Source: Candidatus Ectomicrobium neotermitis (GTDB lineage: Bacteria; Elusimicrobiota; Endomicrobiia; Endomicrobiales; Endomicrobiaceae). From it: DNA of 7,097 nt. Each line of letters opens with the position of its first letter. Positions within the stretch are counted from its first letter, which is position 1. This document shows positions 1-6,080 of this stretch, piece by piece. Both the position numbers and the translations under genes were made by a program. The notes under the pieces were generated by a model. It searched no databases. It saw only the letters and a list, made by a program, of their open reading frames with translations, and had not been told where the DNA came from. The stretch spans positions 1 through 7,097 of the forward strand of contig JAITBH010000159.1 in assembly GCA_031283745.1 (NCBI GenBank). The letters are read 5' to 3'.

Positions 1-252
1 AAAGATTCGATGAACTCATCGATTGAACAAATTGAAAAATCTTTGCCCGTCAAGAAAAGAGAAGCATTTAAGGAAGCATTATCGGTGATAGTAATAGCAG
101 CAGCTTTTGGGCTTATAGACGAAGGGAAAAGTGTTACGGATGAGGAACTTAGAAATAAATTAAAACCGCTTCTCGACAAGAAAAATGCCAACGAAGTGAT
201 TGAAACAAGCTACGACATTGCCCGCCAACTCGACGAACAATTAAAAAAGTAA
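1..252 (+). CDS. Small DUF6694-like protein, C-terminal part (5' end outside window)
   Basis: The frame is open from base 1 (codons for K-D-S) through an ATG at base 10 to TAA at 250-252, so the ATG need not be the true start. The visible part is 83 residues, charged and helical. Its pattern, a Ser-rich segment followed by SIEQIEKSLP, KREAFKEAL, a short hydrophobic patch and LLDKKNANEVIE near the end, resembles from memory the DUF6694 family of small lipoproteins. In those the mature domain follows a lipobox cysteine, and here any signal peptide and lipobox would lie upstream of the window. Function is unknown. If it is a lipoprotein it would be a substrate of the Lnt encoded downstream, but that link is inference. 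The start at base 10 has no visible Shine-Dalgarno sequence, in keeping with a start further upstream. Alternative: a cytosolic 80-residue protein beginning at base 10. Confidence 0.6.
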   Translation, partial: KDSMNSSIEQIEKSLPVKKREAFKEALSVIVIAAAFGLIDEGKSVTDEELRNKLKPLLDKKNANEVIETSYDIARQLDEQLKK

Positions 253-254
253 AG

Positions 255-283
255 TTTTCAATCTCCCTCAACAATTCTTTAAT
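255..283 (+). promoter_or_regulatory. Candidate sigma-70-type promoter for secA-lnt
   Basis: TTTTCA (255-260, 4 of 6 matches to TTGACA) is separated by 17 bases from TTTAAT (278-283, 5 of 6 to TATAAT). It lies just after the stop of the upstream gene and would give a leader of roughly 195 bases before secA. The region is AT-rich, so chance matches are likely; read-through from the upstream gene is the alternative. Confidence 0.3.
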
Positions 284-342
284 CCCATAGCCCTCAAAAA
301 ACACAGCAAATTTTAGAAACCAAACAAAGCAAAAGGTTACCT

Positions 343-444
343 ATGCAAAACAAAAAATACGCAAAACAAATGCACCAAGTGCTTTTGAAGCCAATATTTT
401 TACGGTGTTCATTTATTTTCTTCAAAGCCGCCAGCCGCAAATAA
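343..444 (+). CDS. Possible 33-residue leader peptide upstream of secA
   Basis: ATG at 343 is preceded by AAAAGG (331-336) with a 6-base spacer, a better ribosome binding site than several genes in this window have. The frame ends with TAA at 442-444, 41 bases before the secA start. The peptide begins with a basic segment (MQNKKYAKQ), followed by a hydrophobic stretch broken by K and R (VLLKPIFLRCSFIFF), and ends in AASRK. Known secA leader peptides, such as SecM of Escherichia coli, sense secretion and control secA translation. This one is far shorter than SecM and lacks recognisable RAGP- or RAPP-type arrest motifs. It may be a chance frame in AT-rich DNA; only its position, binding site and basic-then-hydrophobic layout support it. 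Confidence 0.25.
   Translation: MQNKKYAKQMHQVLLKPIFLRCSFIFFKAASRK
367..387 (+). other. Imperfect inverted repeat (potential RNA hairpin) in secA leader
   Basis: CAAA-t-GCAC, loop CAA, GTGC-t-TTTG: eight base pairs interrupted by one T-T mismatch. It lies inside the small leader frame and about 100 bases upstream of the secA start. No clean U-tract follows, so it does not look like a normal intrinsic terminator. It could be a regulatory stem in the leader, or chance. Confidence 0.25.
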
Positions 445-485
445 AAGCAGAAATAAAAATATAGCCCGACAAAGGATAAAAACAA

Positions 486-3116
486 ATGTTAAACAAATTC
501 TTAAATTCCATTTTTGGATCTCAAAACCAAAGGGACATCAAGGGAATGTTTCCAATCGTAGAAAAAGTGAACTCTTTTGAGGCAGAAATAAAGGCATTGT
601 CGGATGATGACCTAAAAAATAAAACCGCAGAGTTTAGAGAAAGGATTCAAAATGGCGAAACTCTTGAGGATATTTTGCCCGAAGCTTTTGCCTGTGCCAG
701 AGAAGCGTCGGTTAGAACCATTGGCTTGAGGCATTTTGATGAGCAGATTATGGGCGGCTATGTTTTGCATACTGGGAAAATTGCCGAAATGAGAACAGGT
801 GAGGGGAAAACTCTTGCTGCAACTCTTGCTGCTTATCTCAACGCTTTACCTCAAAAAGGTGTGCATATTGTTACCGTAAACGATTACCTTGCAAAAAGGG
901 ACAAGGAATGGATGGGTGTGATTTATCAAAAGCTTGGTGTCAGCGTCGGAAATATTGGACACTCGTCAACTCCTGCTGATCGTCGTCAAGCCTACAACTG
1001 CGATATAACTTATGTCACAAACAATGAAATTGGTTTTGATTATTTGAGAGACAATATGGTCGTTTCAAAAGAAGACAGAGTTTTGCGCCCGCTTCATTAC
1101 GCCATCATCGACGAGGCAGATTCCATTCTCATCGACGAGGCAAGAACTCCCTTGATAATTTCTGGGGCGGGTGAGCAGTCGACGGACAAATATTATATCT
1201 GCAACAAAATTGCCCCGATGCTTAGAGGTAGAAAAATCACCGAGACCGAAGAGATTGAGGCAAAGTATGAGGGCATAGATTTGTCTGCTGGCTATGATTA
1301 TTTAGTGGACGAAAAAAATCATTCTGTTGTTTTAACTGAGCAGGGAATACAAAAAGCCGAGAAAACTTTAGGGATAAAAAACATTTATGACGACCTTCAA
1401 TCAGAGTGGGTTCATCACATAACTCAAGCCATCAGAGCACATGAGCTTTATCACAGAAATTATGAATACATCGTTAAAAATGGAGAAGTGATAATAATCG
1501 ACGAGTTTACGGGAAGACCGATGGAAGGACGCAGATGGTCTGACGGGTTGCACCAAGCTGTTGAGGCAAAAGAAAATTTAAAGATAGCCAACGAAAATCA
1601 AACTTTGGCAACAATCACTTTTCAGAATTTCTTTAGAATGTATAAAAAGTTGGCAGGTATGACGGGAACAGCCTCAACGGAAGCCGCAGAGTTCTGGGAG
1701 ATTTATAAGCTCGGGACTGTTGAAATTCCAACGCATAACCCGATGATAAGAAAAGATCACACTGATGTGATTTATAGAACCGAGAAAGAAAAAGATAATG
1801 CCGTCATAACCGAGATAGAAAGTTGCTGGAAAAGCGGGAGACCCGTTTTAGTGGGAACTCGTTCCATCGATAAATCGGAACAGATCTCAGGGATGCTCAG
1901 AAGAAAAGGAATTCCTCATCAGGTGTTGAACGCAAAACACCATGAGATGGAAGCAAGAATAATTGCAAACGCAGGCACTTTGTCCTCAGTAACAATCGCT
2001 ACAAATATGGCAGGCCGCGGAACCGATATTGTTTTAGGTGCAGGCGATGAAGAGCAAAAAGAGAAAGTGATAGCACTTGGAGGTCTCCATATAATCGGAA
2101 CAGAAAGGCACGAATCGCGCAGGATAGATAATCAGCTGCGCGGGCGCTCGGGCAGGCAGGGCGATCCGGGATCGTCTCGGTTTTTCCTCTCTATGGAAGA
2201 TGAATTGATGAGGCTTTTTGGTTCGGAAAGAATGTCGTCAATTATGCAGAGGCTTGGGCTTAAAGAAGGGGAAGATATTCAACATCCGTGGATAAGCAAA
2301 GCGGTAGAAAATGCTCAGAAAAAAGTTGAAGGAATGAACTTTGACATAAGAAAGCAGCTGATAGATTATGACAATGTGATGAACAAACAGAGAGAGGCAG
2401 TTTATAGATTGAGAAACGAGATTCTTGACGGAGAAGATATTTCTAACACAATCAAAGATATGCTTTCTGAGTGTGTCGACGAGAAAATCGCAACGTGGAC
2501 TCAAGACAAATATAGCGAGCAGTGGGAGTGGGCAAATATCGAAACTTGGTTTCAAAGACTTTTTTCAATCAAGCTTGAAATCCCTACAGACAACTCTTCC
2601 TATATAACCCGTGAAGGTCTAACCAATGAGCTTAAAGAAAAAGTTTCTCAACAATACGACAAGAGAAAAGAAGAACTTGGCAGCGAGGTTATGGCTTACA
2701 TAGAAAAAATGGTGCTTTTGCAGATGATAGACACATCGTGGAAAGAGCATCTTTACGGTCTTGATCAGATTAGAAAAGGAATTGGTTTTAGAGCTTATGG
2801 CCACAAGGATCCAAAAATCGAATATCAAAAAGAATCCTTTGCCCTGTTTGAAGCGATGATGAGACGTATCAGAGACAATACTGTTGAATACATTTTCAAG
2901 GTAAGGGTCGAAATAAAGCCTGCTCCTTTTGCAGAAAATGTCAAAGAGGGGCAAGGGAATGGGTCTGCAATTCACAACAAAACAATAAATTCTTTACCTG
3001 TCATATCCGAGTCTAAAAAAATCAAACCGCAAGACTTAAAAAAGATCGGCAGAAATGATCCTTGCCCCTGCGGCAGCGGAAAGAAATACAAAAAATGTTG
3101 CGGCAAGAATTTATAA
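486..3116 (+). CDS. secA: SecA, preprotein translocase ATPase
   Basis: SecA is the ATP-driven motor that pushes unfolded preproteins through the SecYEG channel at the inner membrane. The protein is complete at 876 residues (E. coli: 901). NBD1 carries the Q motif (Q87 in LRHFDEQ), Walker A TGEGKT (104-109) and DEAD-type Walker B (D209-E-A-D212), followed by the SecA-specific IDEARTPLIISG. The preprotein cross-linking region follows (about 225-375). NBD2 shows ATNMAGRGTDIVLG (505-518) and the arginine-finger segment QLRGRSGRQGDPG (550-562). The helical wing/scaffold region includes MIDTSWKEHL (747-756). The C-terminus is a zinc-binding SEC-C tail, C860-P-C862 and C871-C872, which in the family binds SecB and lipids. 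The Cys-Cys ending replaces the Cys-His of E. coli, a common variant. The start ATG has AAAGGA (471-476) nine bases upstream. lnt follows after 19 bases, suggesting one operon. Confidence 0.98.
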   Translation: MLNKFLNSIFGSQNQRDIKGMFPIVEKVNSFEAEIKALSDDDLKNKTAEFRERIQNGETLEDILPEAFACAREASVRTIGLRHFDEQIMGGYVLHTGKIAEMRTGEGKTLAATLAAYLNALPQKGVHIVTVNDYLAKRDKEWMGVIYQKLGVSVGNIGHSSTPADRRQAYNCDITYVTNNEIGFDYLRDNMVVSKEDRVLRPLHYAIIDEADSILIDEARTPLIISGAGEQSTDKYYICNKIAPMLRGRKITETEEIEAKYEGIDLSAGYDYLVDEKNHSVVLTEQGIQKAEKTLGIKNIYDDLQSEWVHHITQAIRAHELYHRNYEYIVKNGEVIIIDEFTGRPMEGRRWSDGLHQAVEAKENLKIANENQTLATITFQNFFRMYKKLAGMTGTASTEAAEFWEIYKLGTVEIPTHNPMIRKDHTDVIYRTEKEKDNAVITEIESCWKSGRPVLVGTRSIDKSEQISGMLRRKGIPHQVLNAKHHEMEARIIANAGTLSSVTIATNMAGRGTDIVLGAGDEEQKEKVIALGGLHIIGTERHESRRIDNQLRGRSGRQGDPGSSRFFLSMEDELMRLFGSERMSSIMQRLGLKEGEDIQHPWISKAVENAQKKVEGMNFDIRKQLIDYDNVMNKQREAVYRLRNEILDGEDISNTIKDMLSECVDEKIATWTQDKYSEQWEWANIETWFQRLFSIKLEIPTDNSSYITREGLTNELKEKVSQQYDKRKEELGSEVMAYIEKMVLLQMIDTSWKEHLYGLDQIRKGIGFRAYGHKDPKIEYQKESFALFEAMMRRIRDNTVEYIFKVRVEIKPAPFAENVKEGQGNGSAIHNKTINSLPVISESKKIKPQDLKKIGRNDPCPCGSGKKYKKCCGKNL

Positions 3117-3135
3117 AGACGATTGATAATAAAAT

Positions 3136-4659
3136 ATGAAATTCAATTTTCCTCTCACCAAAAAGCCTCTCCTTTTTTCCATTCTAACCGGCATAGTTGC
3201 AGCACTTTCTTTTCCCAAAGCCAACCTATTTTTCTTGATGTGGATAGCCTACATTCCTCTTATCTATGCGGTTAAAGATGAACCCCCAAAAGCAGCATTT
3301 CTATCTGGTTTAATTTCTGGGCTTGTCTTTTATATTTGTTCGACTTATTGGTTTTTTCCAATGTTGAAATTTAATTTGGGTTCGGTTTTTATAGCACTTT
3401 TTGCCTCTTGCTTATTGTGGTTTTATCTCGCTCTATATTGGGGCGTGTGGGCTTTTGGGCTAAACAAAATATGGAAGTTAGCGGACAATAAAATAGCTGC
3501 CTCGATGGCAGCTTCTTTTTTGTGGGTGTTGCTTGAATATGCAAGGACATATTTTTTGACGGGTTTTCCTTGGCTGTTGACGGGCTATTCTCAATACAGG
3601 TTTATGGAGCTTATCCAAATTTCCGAATGGGTTGGGGTTTACGGCGTATCCTTTTTAATTTTGATTTGTAATTTTCTGTTCTACTTTTCTCTATCTGGCA
3701 CGAAGTGGAAAAGGTTTTTAGCAGCAGGCCTTTTGTTGATTTTTGTTGTCGCTATCTTTGGTTATTTTAGAGCGGACAAATTTAAGTTCTTTGGAAACAA
3801 AATTTATAAAGCAGTGATAGTTCAGCCAAGCGTAGATCAATACAGGAAATGGGATTATCGGCAAAGAAACAAAATAAAAGATGAGCTGGATTTTTTTGCC
3901 CTGACTGTCTCTAAGCACTCGCCCGACATAGTTCTATGGCCTGAAACTGTCATCCCAACCGCTATAAATGAAAATAACCCCGCCGACTATCTTTTCGAGA
4001 AGCAACTCTCGTCAGAAGCGGGGGGTTATAATTTGATGGGTGCCCTTTTTGTCGATAAGGACGGAAACTTTTTTAACACCGTTTTATCTTTTGATGGCGG
4101 CGACAAGTTCCTGCAGATACACAAGAAAAATCATCTCGTTATTTTTGGCGAATATGTTCCGTTTAGGAAATTACTTGCTCCCATCTTTGGGATATTAAAT
4201 CAAACGGGGGATATACAATTAGGGACTGACAAGAATATTTTTCGCTATGAGGAGTTAGCAATAGCTCCTCTGATTTGTTCGGAAAATTTTTATCCCGATA
4301 TATCAAGAGCTTTCGTCCTAAACGGTGCAAAGGTTTTGACAAATCACACAAACGACGCTTGGTTTTTTAAGACAGCGGCACCGTATCAGCATTTTCTGAT
4401 GAATGTTTTTAGGGCTATAGAAACCCGCAAGACAGTTTTGATTAGTGCAAATTCTGGAACATCGGGGGCTGTTGAAGCTTCAGGTAGGATAATTTATGAA
4501 AGCGAGATTTTTGTGGAGGGGATAATTCCGATTTCTTTTACTCAAAATGACTATAAAACGTTTTATGTGTTGCACGGGGATATTTTTGTGTTGTTGTGCT
4601 TGGTAGGTTTTGTGTTGCTGTGCCTTACTCTTCTTGTATCTCATCACCGTCGACAATAA
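3136..4659 (+). CDS. lnt: Apolipoprotein N-acyltransferase Lnt
   Basis: Lnt transfers an acyl chain from a phospholipid to the N-terminal diacylglyceryl-cysteine of lipoproteins, the last maturation step, at the periplasmic face of the inner membrane. The 507 residues match the usual length (E. coli: 512). About six hydrophobic helices fill residues 10-215, followed by a nitrilase-type domain (about 223-460) and a C-terminal membrane helix (about 480-502). By alignment from memory with E. coli Lnt, the catalytic triad is E270 (LWPET), K331 (KKNHLV) and C381 (LICSE); the further conserved W239, E339 (FGEYVP) and E383 are present, as is TNDAWF (405-410). An in-frame TAA at 3130-3132 rules out a longer start. 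No Shine-Dalgarno sequence is visible before the ATG, so translation may be coupled to secA. The last 35 bases overlap the end of the opposing gene. Confidence 0.97.
   Translation: MKFNFPLTKKPLLFSILTGIVAALSFPKANLFFLMWIAYIPLIYAVKDEPPKAAFLSGLISGLVFYICSTYWFFPMLKFNLGSVFIALFASCLLWFYLALYWGVWAFGLNKIWKLADNKIAASMAASFLWVLLEYARTYFLTGFPWLLTGYSQYRFMELIQISEWVGVYGVSFLILICNFLFYFSLSGTKWKRFLAAGLLLIFVVAIFGYFRADKFKFFGNKIYKAVIVQPSVDQYRKWDYRQRNKIKDELDFFALTVSKHSPDIVLWPETVIPTAINENNPADYLFEKQLSSEAGGYNLMGALFVDKDGNFFNTVLSFDGGDKFLQIHKKNHLVIFGEYVPFRKLLAPIFGILNQTGDIQLGTDKNIFRYEELAIAPLICSENFYPDISRAFVLNGAKVLTNHTNDAWFFKTAAPYQHFLMNVFRAIETRKTVLISANSGTSGAVEASGRIIYESEIFVEGIIPISFTQNDYKTFYVLHGDIFVLLCLVGFVLLCLTLLVSHHRRQ
4585..4632 (+). 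repeat. 24-base tandem duplication in lnt C-terminal helix
   Basis: Two adjacent 24-base units encode FVLLCLVG and FVLLCLTL (Lnt residues 484-499). The first 17 bases of the units (4585-4601 and 4609-4625) differ at two positions. The preceding unit (FYVLHGDI) shares only a weak resemblance. The repeat lies in the last membrane helix and runs into the overlap with the opposing gene's stop codon at 4625, suggesting a small in-frame duplication at the gene end. Confidence 0.5.
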
Positions 4660-5746
4660 TTCCAATTTCCTGCCCTTTAACAAACAGTGCGTAGAAATTC
4701 AGCTCAATCATATCATCAATAATGTATTTCAATTTAGTGTTTGGCTCCTCTTTTGCAATTGCGATAAACCTCAAAAACTCAGAATCTAAAACAGCATCGG
4801 CAATACTGGTCTCATCGGCGATATTGCTCTTTAATATTTTTCTTGTCCTGTCGATTGCAAAAACAAGCTGATCTGATGAGTTCAGCACAATATAAATAGC
4901 GGAGTTCTTTGTGTAATTAAACAGACAAAATTTCAAAAGTTCACTGAGCGACTTTTTGTTATTTTCCAAAACATTTATCGTCTCGGCTTTCTTGTTATTT
5001 TCTTTTAGAAAAATATCGAGGTCGGCATTTTTTATGTCTATGTTTTGCGGTCGAGAAGTTTCAGGGTCTGACTCATATTCAGGCGGAGGCAAAATTTCCT
5101 CATTTTCTCCATCTTTTCCCAATTCTTTTTGCAGTGCTTTGATTTGTTTGTCAGCCGATTTCTTGAGCTTATTATAAGGAATGCTCGTCAGCAGCCTTGC
5201 AAAAAGGTAAAGGAACACCGACAAAACAAGGGCTATCATCGCAGCAAATGGGAAGTAATAAAAATTTCTCCACTTTTTTGTCATCGACGCAACATCATTT
5301 AGCGAAATTTCTGCAAACAATGTCCGCTCAGGGTCTAAAGGAATTGAATAAAGCATCCCAGTTTCTCCCTCCGTTATGGTTTGAATCGTTTCTACCCTCT
5401 TTGAAATGGAGTTTTCATATAAAGCGGCTCTATTTTCTATGTCTAATCTATCCTTCGTGGTTGATGTGGCTATGAGATTTTGATTGTTGTCTAAGATAAA
5501 CACAGAGGCGAGATTGTTGTTTTTTGCAAGGGTAGCGACATTGATAATCATCCCAATCTCATCCTCATCTTTAATGTTTTGCTCAATAGCTGGGATAGCA
5601 TTTTTGATGTCTTTTTTGGTTTTTTCGACAACAAGGGTTGTTAAATCTTGATTGGTTTTGGTGTAGAGATATTGTGTGGGAAACAATAAGCAAGTTATTG
5701 ACACAAAGAAGAAAATGGTGGATAAAATTTTGATGTATTTTTTCAT
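4625..5746 (-). CDS. Two-pass membrane protein with Cache-like extracytoplasmic segment, function unknown
   Basis: I do not recognise a named family. The 373-residue protein has an N-terminal membrane helix or uncleaved signal anchor (about 7-24) and an extracytoplasmic segment (about 27-160) with ASVFILDNNQNLIATS (80-95), typical of single-Cache/PAS-like sensor folds. A second helix (about 163-187) is followed by a charged, probably coiled linker (192-212), a Pro/Glu-rich spacer (217-235), another helical segment (240-270), and a C-terminal domain (about 270-365) whose strand pattern, for example AIYIVLNSSDQLVFAIDR, looks PAS-like. No HAMP, kinase, GGDEF or methyl-accepting domain is visible, so any output would be through protein contacts. 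The ATG at 5746 is the only plausible start, since the frame hits a stop at 5783-5785 with no ATG, GTG or TTG between. It has no Shine-Dalgarno sequence. The 3' end overlaps lnt by 35 bases. Confidence 0.85.
   Translation of the reverse strand: MKKYIKILSTIFFFVSITCLLFPTQYLYTKTNQDLTTLVVEKTKKDIKNAIPAIEQNIKDEDEIGMIINVATLAKNNNLASVFILDNNQNLIATSTTKDRLDIENRAALYENSISKRVETIQTITEGETGMLYSIPLDPERTLFAEISLNDVASMTKKWRNFYYFPFAAMIALVLSVFLYLFARLLTSIPYNKLKKSADKQIKALQKELGKDGENEEILPPPEYESDPETSRPQNIDIKNADLDIFLKENNKKAETINVLENNKKSLSELLKFCLFNYTKNSAIYIVLNSSDQLVFAIDRTRKILKSNIADETSIADAVLDSEFLRFIAIAKEEPNTKLKYIIDDMIELNFYALFVKGQEIGIIVDGDEIQEE
5698..5728 (+). promoter_or_regulatory. Candidate promoter for the DUF192 gene
   Basis: A perfect TTGACA (5698-5703) is followed after 17 bases by GATAAA (5721-5726), or after 19 bases by TAAAAT (5723-5728, 5 of 6 matches). 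Transcription would start near 5733-5736, leaving about 40 bases of leader that contains the AGGA ribosome binding site at 5762-5765. The promoter sits inside the first 50 bases of the opposing membrane-protein gene, as the 28-base spacer is too small for it. Confidence 0.45.
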
Positions 5747-5756
5747 AACGAGGATG

Positions 5757-5786
5757 AGTGTAGGATAAACTACTATGAAAAGTCAA
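5757..5786 (-). promoter_or_regulatory. Candidate promoter for the membrane-protein gene, giving a near-leaderless mRNA
   Basis: On the minus strand TTGACT (5786-5781, 5 of 6) is followed after 18 bases by TACACT (5762-5757, 4 of 6). The ATG begins only 10 bases after the -10 box, so transcription would start about 1-5 bases before it. This fits the absence of a Shine-Dalgarno sequence. The -35 box overlaps the first codons of DUF192. Confidence 0.35.
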
Positions 5787-6080
5787 ATAACTATTAACAG
5801 TTTCAACAGTATTAAGATAATCAAAGCTGACAATTTTGTTAGTAAGTTTTGCGGGTTTATGCTCATAAAACAGGCAGACTACGCAATTTTATTCACAAAT
5901 TGTTCATCAGTTCATACATTTTTTATGCGTTTTAATTTGGATATTGTTTTCTTGGATAAAAACGGAATTGTGGTTGGATTTAAGCGGAATATAAAACCAT
6001 GGAGAATTGTCCTACCTGTGAAAAAAGCTGTGGATATTTTGGAGATTCCTGTGGGTTTAGCGGATAACTCATTGTTTTAG
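5775..6080 (+). CDS. DUF192 (UPF0127) family protein, slightly short at the C-terminus
   Basis: A 101-residue protein matching the DUF192 fold from memory: FCGFML (25-30) corresponds to the usual GLM/GFM motif, ILF (38-40) to the mLF strand, VHTFFMRFNLDIVFLDKNG (46-64) to the family core, then KPW (74-76) and ILEIPVG (88-94). DUF192 proteins are small beta-rich proteins, often exported or near envelope genes, with no settled biochemical role. No signal peptide is visible here, so it is probably cytosolic. Family members often continue about ten residues beyond the LE-P-G motif (a hydrophobic GD segment); this one stops with LADNSLF, in the stretch that overlaps the opposing gene by 12 bases. 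The start is supported by AGGA (5762-5765) nine bases upstream and an in-frame stop at 5766-5768. It is divergent from the membrane-protein gene, with 28 bases between start codons. Confidence 0.88.
   Translation: MKSQITINSFNSIKIIKADNFVSKFCGFMLIKQADYAILFTNCSSVHTFFMRFNLDIVFLDKNGIVVGFKRNIKPWRIVLPVKKAVDILEIPVGLADNSLF

Noticed and set aside
253..330. Intrinsic terminator after the first gene
   Set aside because: No stem followed by a T-run is visible; the run of A at 296-301 has no paired stem.
294..485. Minus-strand hydrophobic frame of 63 codons opposite the secA leader
   Set aside because: Its start is not ATG, no ribosome binding site is seen, and the Phe/Leu/Cys-rich product is what the A-rich plus strand gives by chance.
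2162..2174. CGATCC-g-GGATCG as a protein-binding operator or hairpin
   Set aside because: It encodes the conserved GDPGS of SecA, and the one-base centre cannot form a hairpin loop; kept only as part of the GC-rich island.
2238..2975. Several open frames on the minus strand and in another plus frame within secA
   Set aside because: They lie wholly inside the strongly conserved secA frame and show no domain, binding site or composition of their own.
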